A program made the position numbers and the translations under genes. A stretch of DNA of 64,000 bases, from NCBI RefSeq assembly GCF_040807025.1, contig NC_090952.1:3426001-3490000 (forward strand), written 5' to 3'. The notes under the pieces are model-generated. The model saw only the letters and a list, made by a program, of their open reading frames with translations. It had not been told where the DNA came from and ran no database searches. Source of the stretch: Struthio camelus. Taxonomy: Eukaryota > Chordata > Aves > Struthioniformes > Struthionidae. Every line of letters starts with the position of its first letter. The stretch's first letter is position 1. Shown here one piece after another: positions 1-13,500 of this stretch.

Positions 1-1575
1 CGAAGCAGAAAAGAAATAGAAAGAAGGCATATGTCTGGGAAGTTAAGCAGTGCCTGTGATGCCAAGGGCAAGTTGCTCACTCCCTTGCTTGTCAGTCTTC
101 TCTGATGGGAAACTGGCTGCAGGGAAGGACCCTGCATCTTAGCTGGAGCTTCTGGCTGCTCCGGACTTCCCCTGAGCTGCTATTTCTCTCATTACCCCAT
201 ATGAAATAACGTTCACTGTTCTGCTCACTTTCTTTCCTGAAGACAGTGATGCAAGTTTGTCTAGGCCCTGAGGGCACTAATAGGCCTTGCTGTCCCTGAC
301 CAGCCTTACGTGGGACCCCCACTCCCACCCCCTGCCAATTTCAGCTCAGCCCTGGGCCTTTTGTCCCTGCCTGAGCTTCCTGATAGGTGTATGTGCCCAC
401 AGCCCTTTCTCCGGTCCTGTCCCCTTTTCCTCCTGATCAGGCTCCCTGGTTGTCCCCTGGATGTGGTTCATCACCTGCCTTGTCTGGGGTTGTCAATGGA
501 CCCTGTTATCAGCACCTGACTCTGTGCGCCATGTTCAGAGTCTGCACGCTTGCGCTTGGTGTGGGCATGGCCTGCGCTGGGGTCACCCTCAGCTCCCCGC
601 TGGCCTTCCCCTATGGAGTAGCCAGCCCTCAGTGCTCTCTGAGAGTGTTTTGCTTTCCCACCTAGCAAGATTTGAGCACTGGCACTGGCCTGGGGGTACC
701 TGGGGCATATGCTGTGGACATACAAACACTATTTTCTTGCTATGCACCTGGGGGTGCTCACAACCCCTGTTAGCTGGGAAAACAAGCTTGCGGGGAAAGT
801 TCTCTTCTGAAAATCTTGCTGACGCTTTCCAAGTCTTAAGCAGCAGCACATTCAAGTAGGATTAGGAAAGCAACTGTGAGATTACCTCTGTACATCCATG
901 GAGAAAAATAGCTGGGAGGGACTGGCTTCATTCCTAGAAAAATCCAATTCATCCTGCAAATGGCCAAGTTGGTGCATTCATGCTCTATGAGCAGGTTGTA
1001 GGCACCTCCTTCTGGGCTGATGCCCTGGCTGGTCTAGTTAGTCTTAAAGATGAGGCAAGTTTATGGTAAGGCTTTATACTCTTCCTCTAATTATTTGGGT
1101 TTAAGGCATGGTTGTGAGCAGTTCACATGCTCTTACAGTTAGGGAAGTAATTGGTGAAAGGATGTGGAAACTGTGATCTCTTGGGGCAGCCCAGTCTCTG
1201 TTCAAACGTGGAAGAAATATCACCTTTGTAGCAGTATCCACCGAGGGTATAGCACTGTGGATGCTGGAGAGCTACCTGGGTTCAGGGACTTGATTTGGCC
1301 ATGAAATTCCAAGCTTTTCTTATGCAGCGACTGGGCATATGGACTTAGCCATGGACAGACTGATGAATATTTTGCAATTCTTTTTAATTTAAACTCCCTC
1401 CCAGTCTGTCTAAGTGTAATTCTACAGCAAACCTTTCCTCTTTTAGGTCATAGTGTTTCTTCTAGAAGTCATGCCTTGAAGAACTGTCTTATTTGTCAGT
1501 GTACTGACTGATGTTTGTCTTTGGGCACAACAGTCTGCTGCTCCTTATGATGGTACCCTCTCCTTTTCTCTCAAG
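1..1575. other. Presumed intron or upstream part of the EXOC1-like gene
   Basis: No exon matching the N-terminal half of EXOC1 could be found here. The open frames between about 300 and 860 do not resemble any EXOC1 segment. The first recognisable exon begins after an AG at 1574-1575 with two bases of a split codon, so at least one more coding exon must lie upstream. Confidence 0.5.
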
Positions 1576-4500
1576 GTTACCGGAAGCTACAGTCTGTAGC
1601 TGAGCAGTTGATCATGTTTGAAACACTGAAGCAGAACTTCGAAAACAATTTCATCAGTCATATTACAAACATCTTTGAGCTGCAGGTAGGTTTCACTTTT
1701 CACATGCCAAGCCAAAACTCTGAACGATTTGAATATTCTGGTAAGATAATACCAGTGGTATTGGAAACGCTAACATGAAAGTGATCCCCCAAAAAGCCAA
1801 AGAGACTTTTTCACATACCTTCACTCTGCAATCCCCCTCAGCCTTCTGGGTAGTTTTGCAGGCATGCGGAAGAAAAACCTATTTCAGAGCGGTTCTTTCT
1901 CTTAAGCGTCCTTCTGCATATAGCAGGCTAATCTGAAAGGCTTCCCTCCCATGGCAGTTATTACTCCTGTGGTCATGTTGAGAAGAAAAATGTTTAGGCT
2001 TAAAGATTTTTCGGTTAGATTTTCTTGTTTTGCTTTGGGAGTGGTGGTCTTTTTTTCTCCAATTGTAACATAAAACACCAGGCTGAACATCAGTCCCTTG
2101 AACCTTTGATTAAAATTTTCAAGTCTTCACCTTGCAATTAAAAAAAATATGGTGGATGGTATCGCTATGGAGGATAATTTGAAAGGAAAATGTGACCTTT
2201 CTAGATTTCATTTCATAAAGTGAAAAGGACACCCTCCCAAATGCTTAGTATTATATGCTTACATCTTTAGCTTTCACTTTCAAACATTATATCCGGGAGG
2301 GGATGTGACTGGCAGGGAACTGCCAAGCACTTGTCTTTGTGAAAAGAGGGGGACATCTTACAGGGCAGCATAGAAAACAATTCTTTTTTTTTTTTTTGTG
2401 ATACAGTTCTTGTTTTCTCCAGTCCCATTGCTGAAAAACTGAAAGCAGCTTTGACATGCCTGCATCTGCTTTAGTGGGTGCTGTTTGTCTACAAAACACA
2501 TAACTTAAGTTCTTCTCTCATATGGGTTTTATGTGGCTTGCCTCTGTTAACTTTAATGGAGTTACTCCTGATGGGATTGAGCAGCAATCAGATGCCAGAT
2601 GGATATGAGTGTCTGCTATGAGCAGGTTTGTGTACTCTTGCAGACTGTTGGAAAGAGCTGTCTTGCAGCTCATTTCTTAATGCCAGTACCTGGTGTCCTC
2701 ACTTCGTGTTGCAGCTGGTCTCATGTGTAACATAGGAACTTCAGTCTGAATGCAGCAGTAGAGTTTGCTATTAAATGAGTTCTTGGTTTGCCACCCAGTG
2801 GTTCTACCACCATCTCTCTCTAACGTACCTAATAGATCACAGGAAAATGCCTCCCAAGAAACCTCACCATAGTATCCTGGGCTATGATTCTCTGATTTCA
2901 GATAAGTAGCCTGTGACAACAGCACAGAGTTGATTGCTTGACCTGGGTCCCCTTATGAGCCTTGTACTCATGGGCTGAATTTCTGCCTCTCCTTCAGCAA
3001 TCCCTTCTAAGATGAGATGACTGACTTTGCGGATAAGGTGAAGGCAGTGGACGCTGTGTACTTTGAATTTAGCAAGGCCTTTGACACGGTCTCCCACTAT
3101 ATCCTTATAGCCGAACCAGTGAGACAATGACGTCTACCTAAGTGGACAATAAGGTGGAAGGAAAATTAGCTGAACTGCTGAGCTCAGAGGATTGTGATAC
3201 AAAGTCCAACTGGTGCCTGAGTACTAGGGGCATTCTGCAAGGATTAATACTGGGGACAGTACTGTCCAATGTCTTATTAAGCGCCTCAATAACAGGAGAG
3301 TTCTGCATTCACCAGTGAGTTTACAGGTGATGCTGTACTCGGCGGGGCGGGGGGGTGCTCAATATGCTGGGAATTAGATAGACTGGAAAAATGGACTGAC
3401 AGGAACCACAGGCAGTTCCATAAAGGCAAGTGCAAAGGACGGAGTATGAGGAGAAGCCAAAGATACTTGGTCTGTTCAGCCTAGAGAAAAGAAAGCGCTC
3501 GCTGCTCCCTGCAACTGCCTAATGGAAGGCTGGAGACAAGATGGAGCCAGAGCTTTCCCAGAGATGCCTGGGGACAGGATAAAGGGCAATGGCACTAGTT
3601 GGAAGACAGGAAATTCTGACCTAATATAAGAGCAAAAAACCTCCTACTATAATGGTGGTCAAGTATTGAAACAGGGGTCAGAGAGACTGCAGGATCTCCA
3701 GCCTCAGCTGGATTTGGCCCTGGGCAGCTTGCTGTAACTGGGCCTGATCTGAACAGATGGTTGGACTCCAACCTGCAGAGCTCCCTTCCCACCTCCCTGA
3801 CTCTGTTTCTGTGAATGCTATGTCCCAGCACAGCCAGGCCCTGACAGATGCACTGCATCTGGCTGTTTCTTCTGTGACTGCTCAGCATCCTTCCCTCACT
3901 CCATTGCATCCTCATCCAGAAGCCCCTTCACCTCCCAGTGCTTGGAGGGACAGTTTTCCAACACAATCCTGAACAATGATTTTGTTCTCCTGTGTCTTCC
4001 CCTAACCACTCTAGTTAGCCAGGGCATGCCACATATTATCAGGGAGCCAGTTTATTCCTTTGGGCTCCAAAATGTTCCCACAAAGTGGGATTAAAATTGG
4101 AGTTCAAAATGATCAAGGGTGTTCCTCTTTGCCCTTTAAATTTGCTTCTCAAATATATTCAGAACGGGAACTACAAAGGTGATTATAAGGCAAATATTTT
4201 TCAGAGCTTTTCACGGCTGCAGTGTATTTAAGTCTTTCCCTTGCTTCTGTTCCTTTAGGGAAATACTCAAGTCCCTGCTCTCGTGCAGCATGTTGACAAG
4301 CTAGTTGCACCAAGCCATGGACTCCACCATGAGGAACTGGTGCACTACACCCCGCTCATGGCCTGGCTGAGGAGTGCCAACCCGATTCTGTTCTGTGATC
4401 TCCCCAAGGTATGGCTGAAACCCTTCAGCGAACCACCCATCAGAAAGAGATTAGTCAAATTGGTGTTGAGTGCTTGACTTCATGAAACCCAAACTGCCTG

Positions 4501-7500
4501 CAAACTTCCAACATTGGGAACTTCTAGGAGAGAGTCAGGCCAGCTTGGCCACCTGATGCTGGGACTCTGTGCTTGGTAGAAAGCACTAAGGGACCCTGTG
4601 GCAGACATTGTTTTGAATAAAACATCCTAAAATTCTAAAGTTTGGTTTTTTTAGTGCAGAAATATTCAGGTGAAAACAAAATGAGAGAGGCGTAAATATG
4701 AAATGAACGTGGTTAATCTTGTATTTTATTCAGCACTGCTTTATTTAAATGGTGCTGGGGAAGGGATATCTTAATGTTTTTATCCTCTGTTAATAGGGAC
4801 TTGTTAAGTAATTGAAACTGTTCTTCGTATTTCACTGAAGTTTGGTTTCTATTTTCCTGCTGGTTTTTGCCTTTCCAAAGGTCTCACACACAAAGACCAG
4901 CAGGTCTGTTTCAGTTGCCTTCTGCTAACTTCTGTTGTAAGTGGGAGGGTGAAGAAAACGTTATGAAAGGAGTTGAGGTGGGAGCTGTTCACAGAGAGAT
5001 GATGATGTCTTCCTTGTCCTTCCAGGTCTATGCCCAGAACCTCGGCAGACTCTATGACAGGGAAATCAAAGCCTTTTTTGAACAAGCCAAAACCCTCTTG
5101 CTAGGAAGAAGAAAGGCCAGTAAGTGATTCTGCAAATATGACCTTTGTGCTGCTGAGGAGTGATTTATTTTTAAGTAGGGAACACAGCACTAGTCCCCCA
5201 TCACACCTATTTTCCCCAGATTTTGTGCCATGAATTTACTTTCTTCTCTATGGATTGGGTCTCCAGCTGGCAGCAAGTGACAAAGTGATTCTGATTTACA
5301 CCAGGCTCTGTGTGTGTGTGTGTGTGTGTGTGTGCGTGCGCGCGTGTGAACCTTGGCCTGTGTATTATTCAGCATTGTTTATGTGCTTCTCAGAACTGTA
5401 GCTTCTGTGTGACTTCCTCTTTTCGGACTCACAAAATATGCATAGGTAGCTGCGATCATATCTTGAGGAGCCGTAAGAGAGGGGGGCATGGGACTGCCAG
5501 TTTAATATCTGGTCCTTATTTCATGCAAGCAGAGCTGGTCACAGCCTCCTTAGACACTCTTTTTCCTTGCAAGGAGATTGCACCAAGCCTGTCCCTGAAG
5601 ACACAAGTGTATTCATAGCAGTATTGTGAGAGCAGAATGATTTCATAGTGATTTGACTGTGAAACCATGTTGTCCCAAGCTGATCATTTCAACAGCAATC
5701 TCTGCATCTGACTCAAAATATTCCGGTCAGGTTTTTCTGAAGATAAAAAGAGAAACTGATCTGTTCTCTCTAGAAGTCTTTGATTTTGCAAAAATCACAT
5801 TTTCCTTTAGTAAAACAAAGTACTGGAATGGAAAATTCCCTCCCCACTTGGCCCAAGTTGAATGTCAAAAACCACTTTGCATCATGTGTTTAGTCTAATG
5901 AAGTGCTATCAATCATTGCTTCCTCCAGCTCTTCATCTATTTTATCACTGTGTCTATATCCTAGGAGACACTGTGTGTGCTGGCTGGAGCTGGAGGACTA
6001 AGCCTAGGAAAGGAAACAGGAGTCATGCCTAACAGCTGAAGGATCCAAGCAAAAGGCTCTGCTTGACAGTAGTTGCTGGACTGGTCACATAGCAGTGATT
6101 TTACCAGTGGCCCCTGTCTAGCTGACACACAGCTGTCATGTTATTTGCCCATCTTTTGTCTTCTGGGGTGAAGGACATGCCATTCCTGTTGGGTATAAAG
6201 GATGGTTGGTGAGCCTGGATCAAGGGCAGCTGGACCAAGCTAGCCTGAAGCCCACCTGGCTGCGGGATCAGATCCCTGTAGATGACTTCCACTTCTGTAG
6301 CCCTCCCAGGGCCGATTTCCTCAGTTTCTGAACTGACCTTGCTGTAATTTCCTCTCTGCTCTGTGGACCTGTGAGAAACTTGGTGAGCCCCAAGCAGGGA
6401 CAGAGAGAGCCTGTGCTAGAAGCAATTTGCACAAAAAAGGTTACAAAACAGAGTTTCTACCTGCAGCTTTTCCCACTTTGAGGACTACAGCAGGAGGCTT
6501 CCGTTGTGCCCCAAGTTGTGCTGCTGTTGACTGGTGCTGTGTTCCTCCAGGTGGGAGCACTCAGCAGCATTTTATTCCGAATCATGGCTGCAGCAACTCA
6601 CCCTCACAGTGATGAAGGGACAGAGCACTGAAAAGCATGAATGAGACTGGGTGCTGTGTCTGCTCAGCCCCCTTGCTACATTCCCAGTCCTTCCCTGTGG
6701 GTCCCAGTCCAAGGGTGGGCCCACAGTTTCAGGCTGCAAACCTGAGATGCTAGGCAGCGATGGTCCAGAGAGAGACCTGGAAAGTCCAGTTTAAATTCCC
6801 TAGAGCTTCCTGAGGCCTCTCCCGTCTTTGGAGCAGAGGTGATTTAGCTCATCTCTAATGGCTGGATTCACTGTTCCGTCCCCAGGATTAGCAGTCCTGT
6901 CTGGTGTCTTTCTGCAGAGCAGCACAGACCTGTCAACCCAGCTGGGAGAGGCTGTGTGTGAAGTGAGGGACACAGGCGCACTTCTCAGTTCCCATCCTTG
7001 GGTGTGCATCATAGCCATACCTCAAATCTGTGCCAGAATGACCAATATACCCATGACCCTTTCAAGCTCCCCCTATTCCCTGCCCATTGCCCAGTTCCCC
7101 AGGAAAGAAACACAACCACACATGCCAGAGAAGCAGGCAACTTCAAGACCACGGGACCAAATGATGATGTGCAGTAGTAATTTAGGACTGCAATTTAGCC
7201 ACAGCTTGTAGTTTAACAAGTGATCAGCTGAGACATGAAGAACTTATACCAGCGTAATTGCTTGCTAAGGAGGTATTCTCGCTATAGCTGTCTAAATGCA
7301 TCTTGAGAGGGATTGCATCACTACAGTATGCTTGCTTTAAAATATAATCCCTTTAACAATTCGCTAAACTATAAATTATATGTAAAAAATCTGCTGAAAT
7401 AGTTCTAGTTGGAGCACATAGTCTTGCTGACTACGAAAGGTGGTTTTGTAAAGAAAACTAGCCCAGGCCCTGCCATGGAGCGCACATGGAGCTGTTTTAT

Positions 7501-10500
7501 GTTTGGGCTCAAAGCTGCATTACCATTCACAAGAGTCAGTGCTAGCAACATATGCGTACCTGCAACAGAGCACACATGTCCTGAAGCCTTTTTATGTCAT
7601 TCTGTTATTAAAAAAAAAAAAACAACCTCACTAAAAAACCTTTTTCCACTGGAAAGAGGAGGAGGGGAAAAGGAAGATAAGTTGGACTTTCTCTCCCTTG
7701 TTCTTTTCATTTTCAAAAATTTAACCTCTTTAGGTGGAAAAAAGAGAGAAGTGGAAAAGAAGGGAAACAGTAGAATTTTACCACCTGCTCAGATACTAGT
7801 TCTTAACTACAATTTTTCATTTTGCTAGAAGTAGAGAAAATGAACAACTCCCTGTACTCACCAGAAACGTATTTTTCCAGACTAGAATGATTTGCCAAAC
7901 TGGGGAGACAAACAAGGGAGAATTATCAGCAGACTGTGAAAAATAGGGATCAACAACTCTCTGCTATTTCTAGCAGAAAAGGGGTGATATGATGAAAAGC
8001 ATGAAAAAATGAGTTATACAGGAAAAGTCAATGGGACGTTATGAATCCCCCTTGTAATTAAAAAAAATAGGTTATAAAAGGCAATAATAAGGCAATAGAA
8101 TCAAAGGGACATACTGGAAACTAGTGTTAGGAAGTTCCTTCTGTGTAATGTTGTTAACCTGTTGTACCAATTTACTTGTTGCTACAAGTTGTTACTGAAG
8201 CTGAAGGGCTCAGGAAAGACTATAGTAAGAAGATGACAGAAAAATAAAATCAGGCTATAATGATAATTCTAGGATAATGCTGGGATAATGAACTATCCGA
8301 CAAAGAATAGCATTTCATAAGAACTGTAAAGGAAGATACTTCTCCAATGGGCCTGTTAAAAATGTAACATCTTCCTGAATACCCTCCTTCCTCCTTGGAA
8401 GTGTTAGGTACCAAGCAGTGTTGGAAGCTGGCTGGAGGATTCAATATACTGCTGGCTACATCTGGGATACCAGGCCTTTTCAATACTTTGGCAGACCATG
8501 TTGCTGCTATCTTGACACCAGAAAGGAGGCCTGTGTTCAAAACAGACAGTGATGGGCTGATGTTGGGTTGCCACACCTCACAAAGATTTATTGGCCAGGA
8601 CTGAGAGCACAGAGGAGAGCCAAGCGCTGTCTGTGTGCTTCCTTTCCAGCTTTTCAAAGATGCAGTGCCCAGCTCTGGGAGGCATGCCCTTCCTCCTCCC
8701 AAGATCTCCTCCGGTTGGTTATGCGAGCTGGCAATAATACATCGAGGCAGAACAGACAGCGGACAATTACCCGGTGTCTAGAATCCACCCCTTTCATGCC
8801 CCAAATGGGAACCTGACCTTCATTCCCTGTGTAGGATCATTCAGTCCCACAGATAACCTGTAGCTGGCAAATTCACGTGGCTCTCCAGTGCTCGCCTGCT
8901 TTTGCCCTGCCTGTGTTGACACTCAGCTGTGGGTACACCGTTGGCATTGATAGCTCCTGTCGAATGAACTCCGCCTTCCCAAGCACTTTAGCGTCCTTTT
9001 TCTTATGGATCCACCCTATGTGGAAGAGGGGATTTGTTTACCAATAGAGCAGTCACTGCAATGAGCAGAAAAAGAGGTAGAGTCATGGACTCACCTTTGC
9101 AGAGTGCTCAAATGAACCCCTGAGATGTATATAAGAACAGACAGATCCTAGTTTCCTGAAGCTTGTGCTCTGACTGTTCTGATATGTACTCCTTTACCTA
9201 GCTAGGCCTTTGGGGAGATAGCTATTTGGGAAAGCTGGGCCCATGGGTGACGCATCTACAATTGTGCTATGGCAAAGCTGGGGTTACAACCAAGGACTCC
9301 AAAGTCCTAGCTTACTTTTATCACTGTAATCACTGCTTTGTCATCCTGCCAGGCTGCACGGCTCCATACCCCATCCGCCTGCAGGATAGTGTTCTCTCAG
9401 TGTCCCCCAGAAAGCGTCAAGGAGATATTCTAGTCAGATCCAATTTGCTTCCAGCAGGTTGCATAACTCGATGCGAGCTGTTTTGTGCCTCACCAGTGAG
9501 GAGACAGACTCTCAACGCGGACTCTGCACTCAGGCCAGCAGAGATGGGCATCTGGTTTGGGTCACCTGTCACATTGTGTAAACCAAGTGGATAAAAAAGG
9601 CAACGTTCCTCTCAGGACCCCCTGATGCCTGGACATAGCACTTCCTGGGGAAATGTGCTCTTTCTTGCTTAAAAATAGGAATTCCTGATAAGCACTAATA
9701 ACCATACTGGTAGCAAGCAAGCCCTGGGAATTAGCAACAGGGAAGCAAACTGTGATCCGTGGTTTATAAAATAATGTGATCAGGTTCCACTTCCTGAGGA
9801 AGGGTACATGCTTTTATTTAAATAAAAGGAAATAACAAAGACTGTATATAGGATAAAGAGGCCCTCGTTCCTAGTTGGCAAAATAATTGATGGGCTCTGA
9901 GCAAAGGACTTTAATTCTGTTGGGTAATAGAAAAAAAAAAACAACAACATTTATCTCTCCGCCAAAGCACAGCTGGGTTCGCTCAGAAAGCTATTAAAAT
10001 GGAGGAACATTGCAGGTGCAGAGATGGCTTGGCTATTAAAGAGTCCCTTTATGAAAACAGACTTGTTAAAAATAAAAAAGGGCAGTGAAAGACATGTGTT
10101 GCAGCAAGTCTGCCTAATCCTCTTTCGGTAAATGTTAAACCAGTGATTTCCTTTTAGTGTTTTGTCTATTTTTCTTTCATGTCTATGTGGGTCCCATAAA
10201 AAAGGGAGTAATTAAAACCCTGGGAGAAAATTCAGCCTCTGTGAAACCACCTGCAGTGATGGAAGGCCATTTTGGCCATTTTGATGGCTCCGAACCTGTT
10301 ATTACACAGTTATAAATTACCCAAAAGTCGGAAGCCACTTCTCTGTTCCAGTCTTTCCCCACTTGTGCTTTGTGGGCTGACCAAAGGTATAAGTCTTTAA
10401 GTTCAACTGCTGACCTAGCTGATGCAGGGTGCCTGCTGCAGCACCTCGGAGTATTGCTCTGTTTCCCCGTCCTCGAAGCACTGCACTAAATTTGCTGCAG

Positions 10501-13500
10501 GCATTAACAAAAGGACTAACTGGAGTGGTGCTGGAGCATGTGGGGCTTACTGGCTGAGGGAGCTTAATGCTGAAGTGGAAGCCTGGAAAGTCTCCTGCGA
10601 TAGGGATGGAGTTGGGCTTTTGGGGTTAGGTCCGGTGTCAATGGGTCTTTCTGGGCTACACTCGGGCTCACAGATCTTCTTGACTGGGGTGCTCACTGGA
10701 GCTTACATGGCCTCTTGAGCAGGTATGAAAGCTGGGACCTGCTACCTGTGCTAGAAATCACTCAGGGACCCTTCGGTCTTTTCAGGCTAGCGTTAGGGCT
10801 TGGGGCTTCAGGGTTCACACTACAAGGTCTAAGATTGAAGTTGGTGTTGTTTCCACAGCCAGGATGAGCGAGCAGTAGGACTCCCTTCATTAGCGTCAGG
10901 GTGGGCAGGTAGGGCTGGTGGCAGCCTGGGCTTGTATGGGGCCCTCGGGTAGGACTACCGTTAATTAGTGGGTATGTGGGCAGCATCCTTTGCTCCCTGG
11001 TGTACGAAGAGGTCTGAGACAGGTAGGAAGTTCACCCAAATGCTGAATTTTTGTCGAGCTAATGACATTTTCCTGCAAATGAACTGCTCCCCCGAGCAAT
11101 GCAGTTAGCTCTGCTCAGATGAGTTTTTCTGTGTGTTCCAGGTGCTGGAGTCTGGTCTCGGTGTACAGTGGTTTGCCTTGCTCATCAGTAAAGCTATCAA
11201 AGATTAGCTCCTTGCTAGTCTCCGTTAGGATCTATCTTAGGTTTATTTTTGCAGAAAAAGACAATTTACCCACCTAAAAGTGCTCTCTTTCACTTGTCCC
11301 TCTCCAGGGTGAACTGCTCAATGAACAAAAATCCAAGCCACAAGCATGCATGCCTCATGTGACAGGCTAATAACATTTCTCATCCTTGTTTTAAAAACAC
11401 AGGCTCATTCTAGTTCTCAATGCCTGTTTCTTTCTACTCATTACTGTGGCTGTGAATTTTTTAGGGTTACTTCTGGGCCTTATAAAATATTGTTAATGTT
11501 GATCAGTTCTAAATATACTGCCTGCAGATTTGAGAGTTTCCTTGTTTATTTACTATGGGAGAGTTCAGAATGCAAACTCCAAACCATTTACAATTATTTG
11601 CAAGTCAACAATTTTTTCTCCTCATTTTCCCATTCCCTTTTCCAAGCTTAAATTTACCGCCTTGAAAAATTCATTCCGGTTTGCTGCAGGAAGATAATTT
11701 TTCCCGTTTTTTCCACTTTCCGACAAGAAAAATATCATTTATTCATCATATCCCATTGCAAAGGGTGCGAAGAAGATTATGAAGTTGGTCATTATTTTTC
11801 TTGGGTTTTTTTGCAAGACTGAGGTGATGAGCAGAGTTGTCTGTCATTTCTCATCCCTGCTCACCATGTACAATATCCCCCAAAACCTTTCCAAAGGTAA
11901 AACCCCTGAAGGTAGTAACTCTAATAAGGATGTTTCAGATATTACAGGAAATGGAAAGCTGGCTTGAGTCACCAAGGCAAGGACCTCTGAGGTTAGTGGA
12001 ATGATTTTTAGAATTAATCCGTATATGATAGGGATATTTCCCCACGGAACTTTTCAGTGATATAATGGTACTTTTTGATGCAAATTTCAAAGAATATTTT
12101 CAACTTTTCAGCTGAAGCCAGCCAGCTGGTGAAAATGCTATAGTTAAAATTCCCAGTGTTTGAAAAGTGTATTAATTTCCAAATGAGCATTTATGAGTTA
12201 AAAAAGTAAGTTTTTGAGAGAAGCCAACCCTCCCTTTCAGAGATTTTGTTTAATAGCAATTTACCAAAAAAAACCCAAAGCAACAAACATTTTTTCCTGA
12301 AACGCACTTACGCTCTTATCATCATATATTTTTTACATTCTCTTGTTCTGAAGAGTTTGTACTAAGCACTAAATAGGAAAGAGGTAAGTGTCACAGACAG
12401 GGAAAATAATTAAAAAGGTAACAAGAGAAAGAGTGAAAACCAGATGAGAAGGTAGATTTGAAAACGAGAACAAAGCCTCTATCCCCTGCATATCTGAATC
12501 TGATGGAAATCTGACACAAAAAGGCTGATTCACACTTAAGATCGGGAATAAAAAAAACCTGTAAAGCCATTAACATTATGAGAGGATCTGGAGAGGCCAA
12601 GAAGGAGAGAGATGTGCAAATGCCTACCAAAGTACTGTGCCTGTTCCAGGTCTACAGGAAGTCTTAGACAAGCCTCTGATGACTGGGAGCAGGCAGCTAT
12701 CTCGATTGAACCTCCTTGAGAGCAGAGACGGCCAGGAGGACATACCGAACAGAGGCAATGTCGTCAAAGTAAGGAGCTGAGACTTACTAAATGGTTCACA
12801 TGTCCCACAGAGGCTGTGCCCAGTGCTGCAAGTTGCTCCACAGTCCTTTCTTTAGTGCTTCATATCTGGAGCAGAAGCATGTGTGTTTTGTACTGCTGGC
12901 ACCTTTCCTCACAGTGGCTTAGACTTCACTTCAGGAGGACACAGACATCTACTCCAGTGTCCTCAATGTATGCTTGAAGGGGTTTCTAATGTGTCCAATG
13001 GTTTCTGACCAGATGTTGGAGCAGGTGCTGAAAGAGCTGCAACCCCTGTGCACTGCAGAGCAGCGGTTCATTGAGAAATTCTTCCTACTAAGCCAGGATG
13101 CTGCAGACCTGGAGGTGCTAGAGGTAAGTATGAGGATTGCGTCCTCTCCATTCCCATTAGCCAGTCCCCCCACCTGCTTGATACAAAACTCGGCAGGCAC
13201 AACGGGAGGGCTGCTTACCAGTATCAGATATCTGAGATGTTCTGGGCTCTTTTCTTCAAGCAACAGTTGGTGTTAAGTGTCAGGAGTCAGTAAGGGGGGA
13301 AGGATAAGACACCACAGCTTCTTAATGGTAAAGGAAAATTGCACTGGACATAATCGATGGCTCCAGCAAAATCACAGGCTCTCTATCAGCATGTACCCAA
13401 GCATTGAACATGGGCTTGCAGTATGAGGCAGCATTACTTTTGCTGAAATAAAATCTAGAGCTAAAGTTCTTCTTTCTGCGGGAGGGCACAAATGAGATCT

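Noticed and set aside
1576-5119. Assignment of the first gene to the EXOC3/TNFAIP2 (SEC6) family
   Set aside because: The blocks match EXOC1 C-terminal wording ([28 protein letters not shown]), not SEC6.
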